NCBI GenBank assembly: GCA_034359265.1
Contig: CP136894.1
Coordinates: 33,448,501 to 33,512,500 of the forward strand
DNA: 64,000 bases
Reading direction: 5' to 3'
From: Canna indica
Lineage: Eukaryota; Streptophyta; Magnoliopsida; Zingiberales; Cannaceae
Shown here: positions 10,218 through 23,022 of the stretch, piece by piece
Position numbering within the stretch: position 1 is the first letter of the stretch
How the letters are laid out: each line of letters begins with the position of its first letter
Translations under genes and position numbers: made by a program
The notes under the pieces: generated by a model
The model's database searches: none
Told to the model about the DNA's origin: nothing
What the model saw: only the letters and a program-made list of their open reading frames with translations

Positions 10218-11230
10218 TGTTAGTGTTGACCTTTTATGAGTTGGCTATATTTGGCCAAAGTGCTCCAAGTTAATTCTTAGTCAACTAGGAGAAGTTTTGC
10301 CTATGTTGACGATAGTTTCAACTTTGTGAGGACAGTTTCAACTGCTCCTGCAATCTATGGATTTTAAGATAAGGATGCAGCACAAATTGAAGACATTTTG
10401 TTTCCTGCAGATATGATGACTTTTGGTCTTCATTATTATTGATTATTTTCTTTGATATCTCTGGTATTTTTAATCATTGTTAATTTCATTTCTATTGCCC
10501 ATTTTTTATGAGTAGAGGAGAGGTCCTCTTTAATATATTCGGGTGTTACTCCTTTGATCTTTACGGTCATGGTGTTGTGGTGATTTAGTGCTGAATGTTT
10601 GGTTTGAACCGATGACTGTTGGTTTTTTAAACTCCTAGTATTATTGATCAAATAGTTAAGTCATCATTGATTCTGATCTATCAATTGTCACATATAAATC
10701 TCAGTGAAAAGATATGATTTATCAACTCCTATGTGCGTACACTGTGTTGCCAGTTATTTTGAGAAGTTGAAACTACTGAGTGCAAGATGGCAATAATCTA
10801 TCTTTCTTATCTTCAAATGAAGATAGTTTTGGACTTTTAACTCATTACAACACAAGGACTACGTGGCGGACGGAACTCTGTGGCTGGGATGTATTAGAGA
10901 GGCAAGTTGATATGTACTTATAATAGCAAATAGGTTATGTTATTTCCAATTCACTATAATATTGGTAGTTGAATTTCGGGTGTGAAATCCTGAAGACTTA
11001 TATTGTACCTATTAACAGTGGATTGGGCATCTATCGATGAGTACCCCGTAGATTAGGTGACAAGCTTTGTCACTGAACAGCGTAAACTAACCATTGTGTT
11101 TGCGTATGATTTTTATTTTGGTTCTTACATTGCTACTAGTAGCAGTTGCAACTTCCTGTGCAACTGTCCTTAACATAAGTTTACTTAGAGACTTATATTT
11201 TCAATTGTTATCATAACGGTTGTGCTAACA
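10218..11230 (+). repeat. Copia X 5' LTR
   Basis: It begins TGTTAGTGTTGACC and ends TTGTGCTAACA, giving the inverted ends TGTTAG/CTAACA. The first part matches 55157-55793 with scattered differences. No tRNA-Met primer site is recognisable after 11230, so that region has probably decayed. Confidence 0.82.
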
Positions 11231-11278
11231 TTTACCTGCACAAGATCCTTGGTGTGTCTCTTTTTTTTCAGACTCAAG

Positions 11279-11397
11279 ATGGAAGGAATGCCTATCAAAA
11301 TTCTGTCAATGTTCCTCCTTTACTTATCGGAACAAACTATGCTTATTGGAAGGCTAGGATGAGGGCTTTCATCAAGTCCTTGGATGATCGTTGCTGG
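11279..11397 (+). pseudogene. Copia X gag, first segment
   Basis: The ATG at 11279 starts MEGRNAYQNSVNVPPLL, followed by GTNYAYWKARMRAF and SLDDRCW. This is the conserved N-terminus of copia Gag, where capsid begins. The frame stops matching at 11397 because copia Z is inserted there. It continues at 15053 in the same phase if one copy of the GCTGG duplication is removed. Confidence 0.8.
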
Positions 11398-13620
11398 AAT
11401 TTAAAAATGAAAAAGTTTTTTGAATTTTGTGGTGAAAAGGGTATTGAGCATACTTTTTCTTCCCATAGAACCCCTCAACAAAATGGGGTGGTTGAGAGGA
11501 AGAATAGAACGCTACAAAAAATGGCTAGGACCATACTTTGTGAAAATAAATTGCCTAAGTACTTTTGGGTTGAAGCCATAAATACTTCTTGTTATGTGCT
11601 TAATCGTGCTTTATTGAAACCTAAAATTAAGAAAACTCCTTTAGAGCATTGGAATGATAGAATCCCAAGAGTGGGATATTTTAGAGTTTTTGGATGTAAA
11701 TGTTTTATCTTGAACACTAAGGAACATCTAGGAAAATTTGATGCTAAATCCGATAAAGATATTTTCCTAGGTTACTCTAATAATTCTAAAGCCTATAGAG
11801 TATATAATCGTAGAATTATGTTAGTTGAAGAATCTATGCATCTTACTTTTGATGAAACTAATGATTCTTCTAGAAATGTTAAGATTGTGAATGTAGGTGA
11901 GGAACTTGAGGAACTGACATTTCATGACAAGGAGGTTAAAGATGAAAACAATGAGGAAGCTCATCATTAAGATCCTTCATCCTCATCCCTACCTCAAGTT
12001 GGAGAAGAAGAAGAGGTACCACCTCTCCCTAAAGGATACCGGTTGATAAGAGACCATCCAATCGATCAAGTCATTGGAGAGCCATCAACGGGAGTGGTAA
12101 CTCATTCTAGACTTAAAAATGTTTGTCAATATGTAGCTTTCATATCTCAAGTAGAGTCTAAAAATATTAAGGAAGTCATAGAAGATGAATTTTGGGTGAT
12201 TGTCATGCAAGAGGAACTAAATCAATTTGTAAGGAATGATGTATGGGATTTAGTACCTAGACATAGTGAATAATCCGTAATTGGGACCAAATGAGTCTAT
12301 AGGATCAAATTAGATGAAGATGGTTTAGTCAGTAGAAACAAAGCTAGGTTAGTGGTCCAAGGATATAATCAAGAGAAAGTAATAGATTACAATGAGACTT
12401 ATGCTCCCAAAGCTATATTAGAAGCAATTCACATGCTATTAGCTTATGCAAGTTTCAAAGCTTTTAAACTTTTTCAAATGGATGTCAAAAGTGCATTAAT
12501 GGTTTTATAGATGAAGAAGTTTATTTTGAACAACCCCCCGGTTTTAAAAGTTTTAAATTTTCAAATCATTTTTTCAAACTTAAAAAGGTTTTATATGGTT
12601 TAAAACAAGCCCCTAGGGCTTGGTATGAAAGGCTTTCCAATTTTTTTATTCAATAAGAATTTAGCGTTGGAAAAACTGATGTATCTCTTTTCATTAAAAA
12701 TGATGGAAATGATATTTTACTTGTGCAAATTTATGTGGATGACACTATATTTGGTGCTACTAATGAATTACTTTGCGAGTGGCTTGCAAAATGCATGCAA
12801 CAGGAGTTTGAGATGAGCATGATGGGAGAACTCTCCTTCATGCTTGGACCCCAAATCAAGCAAACCAACAAAGAGATCTTCATCAATCAAGCCAAGTACA
12901 CAAATGAGCTTATTAAGAGATTTGCGATGAATTAAGCCAAGATAGCTTCTACACAAATGAGCACATCTATCAAGCTTGATAAATATGAAGACGGTGTAAA
13001 GGTAGATGAAAAGCGATATCGAGGTATGATTGGTAGTCTCCTTTACTTAACCGCAATTAGACCCAATATCATGTTTAGTGTATGTGCATGTGCTAGGTTT
13101 CAATCATGTCCTAAAATATATCACTTAAGTGTGGTCAAACGCTTATTGAGATATTTGAAAAGGCCAGTTGAATTAGGATTATGGTGTTCATGCGATGCAT
13201 CTTTCGATTTAATTGGTTTTTCAGATGCTGATTTTGCCGGGATGTTGTTAATTCATAGGGATGAGTCTTGTTTCTTGCTTTTCCAATAAACAAAACTCTA
13301 TTGCACTTTCAACTACCGAAGCGGAATACATCGCCGCGGCTAATTGTTGTGCACAAGTCCTTTGGATGAAGCAAACCCTTTTAAATTATGGACTTAGCTA
13401 TTCATGCATACTTATACACTGTGATAACACTAGTGCAATCAATTTAACCAAAAATCCGATTCTACACTATAGGACTAAACATATTGATCTTAGACATCAT
13501 TTTCTTAGAGACAATGTAGCTAGGGGTAATATATCTATAGAGTTTGTCCCCACGGATAAATAATTTGTGACATATTTACAAAACCCTTGAATGAATAAAG
13601 CTTTACAAACTTATGCCTAA
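11398..13620 (+). pseudogene. Copia Z pol remnant: integrase C-terminal half, RT, RNase H
   Basis: Starts in the integrase core: HRTPQQNGVVERKNRTLQ holds the third acidic residue (E) of the DDE triad; the two upstream Asp positions are lost. The C-terminal integrase part GYFRVFGCKCFILNTKEHLG and an acidic linker follow. The RT region is broken by frameshifts and stops (near 12270, 12510, 12650) but keeps QIYVDDTIFGATNE with the catalytic YVDD at about 12730. RNase H keeps FSDADFAG, STTEAEYIAAANCCAQ, HCDNTSAINLTKNP and RTKHIDLRHHF, with a small deletion and frameshift near 13240-13265. The end would read ADIFTKPL in an intact copy but is garbled at 13561-13600. Confidence 0.85.
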
Positions 13621-13998
13621 GTTTTTAAAATTTGCATGTCTTTTGAAAAATTGGCTTTTATGTCGTATCATCACACTTATGTAATGCCTTGTAGTGGAGC
13701 TTTGAGACTTATCGATGTTTGTCTTCACTCACATTGGTAGGGAGGACTATAGTGGTAGATGATACTTGATTTTATGGATTTCTCGGTTTTCTTGATGAAT
13801 AGTACATTGGTTCTTGCCCTTTTTGATTGATGTCAAAATGGGGAGAAAAGACTTGGTTGATGCATATGGATAGGGGGAGTTATAAGCTTGATATGCATGT
13901 TGATAGGGGGAGTATATGTTAGTTTATGTTAGTTTTTCTATATGGCTTATCAAGAACTCACAAATGTATACTTAGAATAATTTCATGTTTTGTTTGTC
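13621..13998 (+). other. Copia Z 3' non-coding region
   Basis: Parallels copia W 43933-44385, including GTATCATCACACTTATGTA, TAGTGGTAGATGATACTTG and the internal purine tract ATGTCAAAATGGGGAGAAAA (13831-13850). Multiple purine tracts after pol are typical of Sireviruses. The terminal tract next to the LTR is deleted. Confidence 0.75.
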
Positions 13999-15052
13999 AT
14001 CATCATTTGTGTAGTTTTGAGTTCAGGTTTATGTTGCGATATGCGTGTAAACTTCGTTCGTAGAAATATCAAAAAATGTCAAAAATGACTCCAAGGATGA
14101 TCGTATAGAAAATCTAGGATTAGAAATATAAATCATGTAATATGACCCTAGAAATATATATCATACTTGATTGTAATGTTATTAAAGCCAAAACTCGAAA
14201 ACGAAACCCGAAAACAAAGTTCGCGAGAAAAAATCAGCAAGAAGAGGCTGATTCCCAGTTTCGATCTACTAGGCGGTCGACCGAATGGAGCCTAGAAGTG
14301 GCAGAGGGCTTCGGTCACTGGGGCGGTCGATCGGGTGACCCCAACGGGCAGAAAAACACCCATTGGGTGCCACAACCGAGTGAGGGTTTATAAATACCCC
14401 TCATCAACCTTCATTAAACTCTCTTAAGCATTCACTAAGCACTTCTAAGAGAGATTTGAGCCTTTCTAAGTGGATTTCATCATGCAAGCTTCGACGATCG
14501 TTCATCTACTCGAAGCATTCTTTTCGCCTCAACTCCAGCTTTGATTCAAACTCTACAACTTGATGAGTTGGAGGCTTGGCAAGGAGCACCATTGTTTCAT
14601 TTAATCTTTTGCTCCTTTAGTTCTTGTTTTCCATGTTATTAAACTAGGTTTTCATTAATAGCTTGTAAGGTGTGCTAGGTAAACATCTTAGGGTTTCCTT
14701 TGTAGACTTGTATTTTGCCTAGGTGAACAGGGTTGAGGCATTCTCAAAGTATTGAGAAGTGAGTTCTCATTTGTATTCAAAGGGAAACATTTAATCTATA
14801 AACGAGTTGGTTAGAAATCCTTGGTATGGAGCCAAGCTAGTGGAGTAGGCGGTTGGCCGAACCACTATAACTATTTGCATTTGTGTTGCTTTGTTTGATT
14901 GCTCTCATTTGATATTTATATTTGTCAAACCATCTCAATTAGTCGCACTTAGTTTTGGTTGCATTTGAACTTGAATTAGAAGAAATCGAATTGAACGTAG
15001 TTTTAGTCCAACACTATTCAACCTCCCTTCTAGTGTGGGTATTTGAACAACA
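13999..15052 (+). repeat. Copia Z 3' LTR, first part deleted
   Basis: Joins the family LTR at TTTTGAGTTCAGGTTTATGTTGCG and runs to CTTCTAGTGTGGG...GAACAACA. About the first 90 bp present in copia W are missing. It carries GGCGGTCGACCGAATGG and GGCGGTCGATCGGGTG palindromic blocks at 14270-14340. Confidence 0.8.
14389..14396 (+). promoter_or_regulatory. TATA box of the copia Z LTR
   Basis: TATAAATA within GGTTTATAAATACCCCTCA. The same sequence occurs at the equivalent place in the LTRs of copia W and Y, so it is the likely promoter core of this LTR group. Confidence 0.7.
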
Positions 15053-17307
15053 GCTGGGATACTATAGAGATTGGCTACACTCCTCCCACAACACCTGATG
15101 GGACAGAGCGCAAACCTAAAAGCAAGTATACAAAAATAGAAATTGTTGCAGCAAATTATGATAATAAATCCTTTAATGCTATCTTTAGTGGAGTTGACCC
15201 TTCTCAGTTTAAACTAATCTTGGCTTGTACCTTGGCAAAGCATGCATGAGAAATTTTAGAAATGAATCATGAAGAATCTCTTATGCTTCGGAGTCCAAAC
15301 TTGAAATCCTCAACACCAGATTGAGAATCTAAAGATGAGAGAAGATGAAAGTATACAAGACTTTCATGGGCGTATCAAAGATCTTATGAACAATGCTACC
15401 AACCTTGGAGAGTCATTCTCTGAAGAAAAGGTAGTAAGAAAAGTTCTGAGATTCATTCCTACCAAGTTCGATATGAAAGCTGCAGCCATAAGTGAAGTTC
15501 ATGACCCATCTACTATTACTCTTGATACTCTGATGAGTAAACTTGAAATTTATGAGTTCGAATTATCTGAAAAATATTCTCACAAAGAAAAGAAGAAGAA
15601 TCTTGCCTTCTATGCTATTGATGGTGAGATCAAGTCAAAAGATTTTTCTGAAGATGAGATGTATGCGTTATTGGCTCTTATGACAAAGAATTTCAAGAGA
15701 TTTCTGAGAGCTAAAACTAGGCTAAACTAGAACTCTCAGTCGAATTCGCAGTTTAAACAATAGTATCAACCGCCTAGGTCTGCCAGTTCAAAATCAAGCT
15801 TTTCCGTTGGAGAAAATAGAAGAAATCAGCCATTAGGACAAAAAGATGATCTCAAATAGAAGTCCAAAGGTGTTCAACATTTTGAATGTGAAGGATTTGG
15901 ACATGTTAGATCAGAATGTCCAAACCTACAGAAAGGACTCAAAAGTGCTCTACTATTACCTGGAGTGATGATAATGAAGAAGTTGATCCAGAAGAATCTA
16001 AACAAGGTAATTTTAGAGCCTTCACAGCTCATATTGTTGACGCAGTTAAAACTCCTGACAACTCAGATACAAATGATGAAAAATGCAAGGTTCAATATGT
16101 TGACAGTCTTGAGGAAGCGTATCAAGAGATGTTTGACAAATGGGTTGAAGTGGAAAAATTCAACAAGTCTCTCAGCAATCAGAACAAGCTTTTAATTGAA
16201 GAAAAGAAGATTCTTAAGGAAAAAGTTCAAGCTTTTCAAAGATAGATTATTGAAAAAGTAGACAAAGAGTCTAAGTTGATTACGGAACTTGGAAAGGTAA
16301 AGAAGGAAGTTAGATTAATGATGAATTCTACTGGTACTCTTAATAAAATTTTGAGTGCAGGAAAATGTCCTTCTAATCGTAAGGGACTAGGATACACTAG
16401 TTCATGCCAGTTGAAACCCTAGTCTCAACTACCTACTCAATTGAGGAACCTTCATAGAGGCTCTTCAAGTCATCAAAAGTCTACTACAAGGAAGGGAAAT
16501 GGCGTGCCGATATGCTACTATTGCAGGTGCAGATGACACATTATAGTAAATTACTTCAAACTCTCCAACAAATTGAGGAGAAAGAATCGATCATGTAAAT
16601 TTCCCGAGGCAAAAGGTTAAGCAAATCTGGGTAAGAAAGACTAATCTTAACTGTCGTGTTGCTTTTATGTCAAAGACTGTTTCTTCTCTTGGACCTTGGT
16701 ATTTCAATAGTGGGTGTTCTCAGCATATGGCAGGGAGTCCAAAATCTAAAAGATATTTAGGAACATGGAGGTGCAACTATTACTTTTGGAGATGGAGAAC
16801 ATAGAAATATCATAGGAGTTGGAGCTCTAAATATTCCAGGAATTCCTAATCTGGAAAATGTCCTACTGGTAGAAGGTCTCAAGGCTAATCTTGTGAGTAT
16901 AAGCTAACTGTGTGATCAGAATTTAAGCGTTCAATTTACTAAAAATAGTTGCAAGGTTTTTGAAAAGGAGGGTGACTGTATTCTTGAAGGGAATAGATCT
17001 AGAGACAACTGTTACAAGATTATCTACTCTTCTATTTGTCTTTCAACTATTTCTTCTGACATTAAACTATGGCATCGACGGTTAGGTCATGTTAATTATA
17101 GAGATCTGAAGAAACCTATAAATGTTGAAGTGGTTAGAGGCATTCCTAAACTTTCAGGAGAACCTGAAGTGGTCCTTGTCAAGAAGGAAAGCAGACTAGG
17201 CAGTCTCATCAGCAGTCAGAACTAGTAGCTACATCTAAACCTCTTGAGATTCTTCACTTGGATCTTGTCGGTCCCATGCAGGTTGAAAGTATTGGTGATA
17301 AAAAGTA
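15053..17307 (+). pseudogene. Copia X gag, protease and pre-integrase segment
   Basis: Capsid continues with WDTIEIGYTPPTTPDG, FNAIFSGVDPSQFKL and MREDESIQDFHGRIKDLMNN (retrotransposon gag domain). A zinc knuckle at about 15880 reads HFECEGFGHVRSEC, with the first Cys lost. A Lys/Glu-rich coiled coil follows (15916-16250) and a second broken knuckle starting CYYC (near 16518). The protease region reads WYFNSGCSQHMAGS, so the catalytic Asp of D-S-G is Asn. The pre-integrase zinc region keeps LWHRRLGHVNYRDL. It stops at the MULE-like insertion, exactly at the 9-bp duplication TAAAAAGTA. Many stops and shifts are present. The two-knuckle plus coiled-coil Gag is Sirevirus-like. Confidence 0.82.
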
Positions 17308-17738
17308 GGGTTATTAGATGAAATAGCCCCAACTTTCGCGAATTTCTCAATTTTGGTCAATCATTTGATTGGTCTCAATTGTATATAAGAACTTTAACAT
17401 TGGTTTCAATAATGGCCCTCCGTCTGCAAACCGTGATATCGTCCATTAACTTGGTGATGTGGCGATCCATAAATTATTTAAAAACCTTATTCCTCATGTC
17501 AACTTGATACATGTAGTATTATTTTTTTAATTGGGTCCCACACCTCTCTCTAAATATATTAAAAATATATTAAAAAAATAATACTACGTGTATCAAGTTG
17601 ATATGAGGAATAAGTTTTCTAAATAATTTTTGGATCGCCCCGTCAGCAAGTTAACAAGCGACATTACGTTTGCAGACGGAGGGCCATTATTGAAACCAAT
17701 GTTAAAGTTCTTATGTATAATTGAGACCAATCAAAGGA
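17308..17738 (+). mobile_element. Fold-back MULE-like element, left part
   Basis: Terminal inverted repeats GGGTTATTA...CCCCAACTTTCGCG...TTTCTCAATTTTGG are seen here and inverted at 24542-24595. A 9-bp target duplication, TAAAAAGTA, lies at 17299-17307 and 24596-24604. Nine bp and long inverted repeats are the signature of Mutator-like elements. Arms of about 150 bp (17375-17535 and 17570-17735) are complementary around a short AT-rich spacer, so nearly the whole 485-bp element folds back. No coding capacity. Copia Y is inserted in the right arm at 17739. Confidence 0.85.
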
Positions 17739-18318
17739 TATTGGCCTAAGGTTTTATACCTTGGTCTTAATCTCGGTTTTGATGATAACAAACACGGAAC
17801 TAATGTTTCATTGAGAAATGCTTTCAGGTGCCATATCAGTTAGCGCACGACGTCCTCGATCGAAAATATCGAAGAAATTAGGAAACCGAAAGGACGTTGG
17901 TCGACGTGCTCGGATTCATCGGGAAGATAGAGTCTAGGTTTAGGGTGTCTAGTTTATATTGTAAAATCCTCATGATGATGCATAAGAACCCAAAACCCAT
18001 CCCCGAATCCCAAAACATGAAAACCCAGAAACCGTCCTGAAATACCCTAGGGAGCTCCTTGGAGGGCTATATAACCTAGATAGTTTATTGACATAAAAAA
18101 TGCCGGTAATTGTACCTTTGGTTAAAATTAGATAACGAGGTATTTTTTAAGAATTTTTTGAAGCCTTTAGCCTACTTATTCTTGACTTGAAAGATTAGGA
18201 AATTTTCATTTTCCAAAAATTTATACTAGACCCCAAGAACTAGATTTTGATTCTTAAGGATTTTGATTTTTTAGATATTTTTATTGAATCCAAATGGGGG
18301 GTAATTCTTACATAACAT
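17739..18318 (+). repeat. Copia Y 5' LTR, first 580 bp
   Basis: Begins TATTGGCCTAAGG (TG mutated to TA) and matches the 3' LTR from 23023, with the same order of landmarks: GATGATAACAAACA, GCGCACGACGTCCTCGATCG, ACCCTAGGGAGCTCCTTGG. It breaks off at 18318 where gypsy P sequence starts. The left flank AAGGA pairs with AAGGG after the 3' LTR. Confidence 0.85.
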
Positions 18319-19668
18319 GCAGAGGACAGATTCAGGATGGACTCAGAGGGTGTACTAAGGTTCAAAGACCGGATCATGGTGCCACATATGGTTGAGGTGC
18401 ATAGGCAAGTCCTGGAACTGGGTCATCATTCCACTTATATGATGCATCCGAGGTCCACCAAGATGTACCGGGATTTAAGGCAGCATTACTGGTGGAATGG
18501 TATCAAAAGAGAGGTAGCAATGTTTTCTCCAAATGTCTGGTCTGCCAGCAGGTGAAGGCCGAACACCTCAAGCCCGCGGGACTTCTGCAAAATCTCGAGG
18601 TGCCCGAGTGGAAGTGGGAGAAAATCACCTTGGACCTAGTGACTGGGTTGCCCAAGTCAAAAAGCAGTTTTGACTCCATTTGGGTGGTAGTGGATCGGTT
18701 AACTAAGACCGCACACTTCATACCAGTGAAGACTACCTTCTCTGCGGAACAGTACACCTGACTATTCTTGGACTGGATTGTGGCATACCATGGTACCCCA
18801 GTGATGATTATATCCGACCACGGTACCCAGTTCATAGCCCGGTTTTGGTAATCCTTCCAGGAAACCTTGGGTACCCAAGTGCGCTTCAGCACAGCTTTCC
18901 ATCCGCAGACTGACGAGCAGTCAGAGAGGACCATCCAAACTTTGGAGGATATGCTGAGAGTATGCGTCCTAGATATAGCCGACGATTGGGAAAAGCACCT
19001 ACCGCTGATAGAGTTCGCCTACAACAATAGCTATCACAGTAGCAGTGGCATGGCTCCTCTGGTGGGCTGGTTTGAAGCCGGGGAAACACTCATGGTGGGT
19101 CCTGATCTAGTTGAGGAGGCGGTAGAGAAGGTGAAAGCCATAAAGGAAAGATTGCTGGCGGCCCAGAGTCGACATAAAATATATGCAAACAAGAAGGCCA
19201 GGGAATTGGAATTCATCGATGGTGATTTAGTCTTTCTGAAGGTCTCCCCTATAAAAGGGGTGGTCTAGTTTGGTAAGAAGGGAAAGCTGAGCCCTAGGTT
19301 CATTGGGCCTTTTCCCACTCTCAAGCGGAGGGGCGAGGTGGCCTATGAGCTGGCTTTACCTCCTAGCCAGAGCAGAGTACACTTGGTCTTCCATGTGTCC
19401 AAGCTTTGGAGATATGTAAAAGATGATTCGCATGTGATTGAACCTTCTTCGAGGAAAGGCCGGTTAAGATCCTTGACCGCCAAATTAGGAAGCTATGATC
19501 TAAAGAAATTCCCCTGCTAAGGTCAGATGGGAGCACCATTCCGGGCAAGAAGCCACTTGAGAGGTAGCGCAAGACATGAGAGAGCACTACCCTTCCTTGT
19601 TCGAGGAGCCGGTAAGTCCTTGTTATTAAAGTAAATTCGAGGACGAAATTCCCTTAAAGGGGGAAGGT
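18319..19668 (+). pseudogene. Gypsy P integrase and chromodomain remnant (Tekay/Del type)
   Basis: Starts inside the integrase zinc region: GHHSTYMMHPRSTKMYRDL, then LVCQQVKAEHLKPAG after a frameshift. The core keeps LDLVTGLPKSKSSFDSIW (first Asp) and PVMIISDHGTQFIAR (second Asp); the third acidic position lies in [13 protein letters not shown]. The C-terminal part contains GDLVFLKVSPIKGVV, the GPF-like FIGPFPTLKRRG, and DRQIRKL...VRWEHHSGQEAT, the chromodomain-like tail of Tekay/Del chromoviruses. At least two frameshifts and three stops are present. Protease, RT and RNase H are missing on the left; the junction at 18318 has no target duplication. Confidence 0.82.
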
Positions 19669-22111
19669 TGGAAGACCTGGAAAAAATTCCTAACATAAAA
19701 ATCTATTTTTGTGCAGCGTGCCGGACTCGGGGGTAGTCGAGTCGAGTCTCAGGATCACCTCGAGTAAAAGGGTATGACTCGACTAATGTTGTATGCAATT
19801 TAATTGGGCAAATGACTCTTTCCTTTTATGCATTTATACTTTAGTCGAGTTAAGTCGACTCGTGTTGCGGATAGAGTTGGAAAACAAGTCGAGCTCGGGT
19901 TTAGTCGAGTCATGAATTAGAGTCAAGGGCCATTAAGGATGGTTTGATGAGGGATTAAAATCCCTCATCCACGTTGCCGTGCGACTCATCTTGGAGTCGC
20001 ACAAGGCAGCGCATAGGAGAGGGGGAGAAGAAGCAAGGGAAAGGGAATTTTGGTCGATCCAGGATTTCACGCCGTTGCCGAAAAATTTGAAGTTGTCATC
20101 ATCCGATCTTTCATTCTCCTCAATCAAGGTCAGTGGTTTGTTTTGAAGAAATGGGGGAGGCGGGTAGCTGAACCCTTAGTGGTGATAGGATCGTGTTTTC
20201 TCGCGATTTTCCGACGAATCGAGGTTTCGTAGTGGTGTATACAAAGTTTTGTATCAATCATTGTCGGATCATTTTGTTTGCTCGTCGATTTCTCAAATGC
20301 TAGGGCTGCCGAATCATGGGAAAAGAGGAAATATCATGCCAAAATTTTCCCCATTTCCCTTGACGGAAGTATGGCCCCTAGATGATCTTAAGTTCGTCAA
20401 TAGAGCATTCTTAGTCGTCGATTTCACGTGTTATGAAGCATGTCTTCCCAAGGACTCTTAGATTGTGGCCGAATGAATCCTAATCTTTATGAGAAAGGTT
20501 CGGCCATGTGTAGGGGAAGGGGCAAACTAGTCCACATGAAATTTAGATATAGCGGAGACAAAGAATTAAGGTTGGGGATAAATTCTCCTATTCCCTTTCC
20601 TACCCAAAGATGCATGGCCGAGCAAGGTTCACCTTCCTCAAGGCTCGTTCAAGCCTAGGGGGAGGGAGAGGATAAGCTTTAGATCGAAACTTCCATGGTT
20701 TGAATGTTAAAACTATAGAGACATGATGATACTTAGGAAGAACACTAACCATAGTAAGTAAATTTATTGATTTATGAAATTGCAGGAATGCTAGCTTAAT
20801 GACCATCCTTAGCTCATTCATCTTTAACTTTTGAAATGATATATTAGTTTACCATGCTTAGTATTTCATGCATTGTTGAATTTATTGCTACCTTTCCATG
20901 CTAGATAAATTGTTTGTTATTGAGTTTAATTCTAAAGGTAGTGTATAATTGTTTATGTATGAATCTCGTGGCTATATATAATAGATGTTGTAAAGTATGC
21001 TTACTTTTCTTTAGATTACACATGCTGTCCTAAAATGTTCATGGGTGAAATTCCAAGATCGGTACATGGAATTCCTCAACCAAGGTAGTGTATAACATTA
21101 GATAACATGTAGGACGTTGCGACATACTCAGCATATATGAAAACTTAGCTAGGAGATGACATAACATTTTTGGAAACCTAGAACTAATAGGTGTAAACAT
21201 TTTGAAAGGGCGGCATTAATTTATTGACCCTGTTGCCTGGATTAGGGCCAGATACGGGCAATAGCCCGAAGTGTATATAAGGAAACCCTAGGACATTTGA
21301 TTGTGTGATGTGCTTGAGATGGTCCGCTGAGAAGCGTGGAAATCGAAAATGACCAATGCTTTGCTCGGCCAGTGTTTGGTTCTTGAGATGCACCTGCGGG
21401 CCCTCTAGGTGTCAGACCCCAGTTGGGTGGGACTAGCTATCTCTACCCCAGACGGTGCCAGGAGACTAGTGGACCATCCTAGTCAATGGCCCGGGATTTC
21501 TTATTTACATCTTGATATGATGTGGCCGAATGACCAATATGATTCTACCTTGTATGGTAGGGCCGGTTGTATCCGGGATTCTTATATATGATTTATACAG
21601 AATGACCCATCGGGTCTGTAGTCACACTAGAAATAACTTACCTCCCTGTATATATATTATGTTGTCGTATATGTTATGCATCAGTAACTGAGGATTATGT
21701 GGAGGTTCGCAAGAATCGCTCACTGAGTCCCTAGTGGATTCACAGTTTGTTTCTTTATTTTTGCAAAGCATGAGCAGTGATTGTGACCTGTCGGTATGGT
21801 ATAGCTGGAGGGTGGGTGGTGGTGCCATATCTCGTAGCGGCGTCCTTGAGTCATAGTCCAGTGTTTTAGTAGTTGTTTTCTTTCTGCACTGGCAATTGTA
21901 TTTTGGAAAAAGTTTGTAAAACTTTGATACTTGAGACGTTCGGTTGATTTGATGTTGGTTTTCTTCCTTGATTTGAAAACATATGATTGTGAACTTTGAA
22001 AACTTTAAATAAAGTTCGTGTTGAGGTTTCTTTTATGACAGTGTAGACAGTAGGCTACAGGATAGGATGTAGGCCCTGGCCGGTCACACTACCCTCAGTT
22101 GGGGTATGACA
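19669..22111 (+). repeat. Gypsy P 3' LTR
   Basis: Follows the purine tract AAAGGGGGAAGGT; starts TGGAAGACCTGG and ends GTTGGGGTATGACA at 22111, about 2.44 kb. It is the closest relative of the gypsy M LTR (55794-58052, inverted). Short open frames inside (for example 20050-20232) show no protein signal. Confidence 0.85.
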
Positions 22112-23022
22112 ATCTTTGTGGCCTTTCGCTTTTGAACCAATAGGAAGGGTTGAAGATCTTACTTTTCAAAAAATTCTGATGTAAGAGGTATGTATTTGAA
22201 TTTCGTAAAATCTTAGCATAATACCTCAATATTCACATTTTATTAGTGTCTCTATACTCATGATTAGAATTACATGATAAATCTTTGAACTCAAATGAGT
22301 AGGTAGAATTTTAGTACTTAGGCAAATTTTATTGAATAAAACTTGCTCTAGGTTAATATTCACTATTAGAGACATTCTTTTTAAGTCCAAACTAGTTAAA
22401 CATGTTTAGAGATTTTATTTCTCAAATATTTCATATCTTAAGATCGCTTTGATTCATTTTTGATATCATGATAACTTCTTTAAAATGAATCTTTACTATC
22501 TAGCCTAGGTGGAGACTTTTTAATGAAACTTTGCATTGACCCTTTGTTATTTAGTATATTAGCTTGCTAGTTGGGATATTAATTCATTATGATACTAATG
22601 AAGCCTACTTGCAAGTTGAGAAAGTGGTAAAAGTTTGGAAGGCTAAAGGAAAATGAAAAGAAAGAAGAAATTTTTGAATTTCTCAATAAATGAGGTATGC
22701 GTTTCATTTTGGTAAGATTCTTGCATAACACCTCTATTTTCTTGGTAAAATGATTTCTCTATTCTCATGAATGATCTTGCATGAAAATTGATTGAAATCT
22801 CATGAGTAGATAAAATTTTAGTACTTAGGCAATTTCATGATACTTTGTTTGAATGAAATTTGCCCTAGGTAGAAATATATCTTAGAGACTTCATTTTAAG
22901 TTGAAACATGATAAACATGTTTGAGTTCACTCATGAATTGCTTCCTTGTGATTAAAATTGAAAAATCATGAGAAAATGGATAAATTTGTAAGGATGTTTG
23001 TCATCATCAAAAAGGGGGAGAT
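22112..23022 (+). other. Copia Y 3' non-coding region with two diverged repeats and a polypurine tract
   Basis: Two related segments of about 250 bp, 22186-22440 and 22690-22930, share GAGGTATG(T/C)(A/G)TTT, TAAAATTTTAGTACTTAGGCAA and TAAACATGTTT words in the same order. The terminal tract AAAAAGGGGGAGAT (23009-23022) primes the LTR that follows. The rest of the copia Y coding region is absent; gypsy P occupies its place. Confidence 0.75.

Larger units (their letters stand above)
11398..15052 (+). mobile_element. Copia Z, 5'-truncated (Sirevirus-like)
   Basis: Flanked by GCTGG (11393-11397 and 15053-15057). It begins inside the integrase gene: no 5' LTR, gag or protease is present. The right end is a normal LTR end (GAACAACA). 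It closely resembles copia W (41715-45692) throughout. A further deletion near 13998 removed the polypurine tract and the start of the 3' LTR. Confidence 0.85.
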
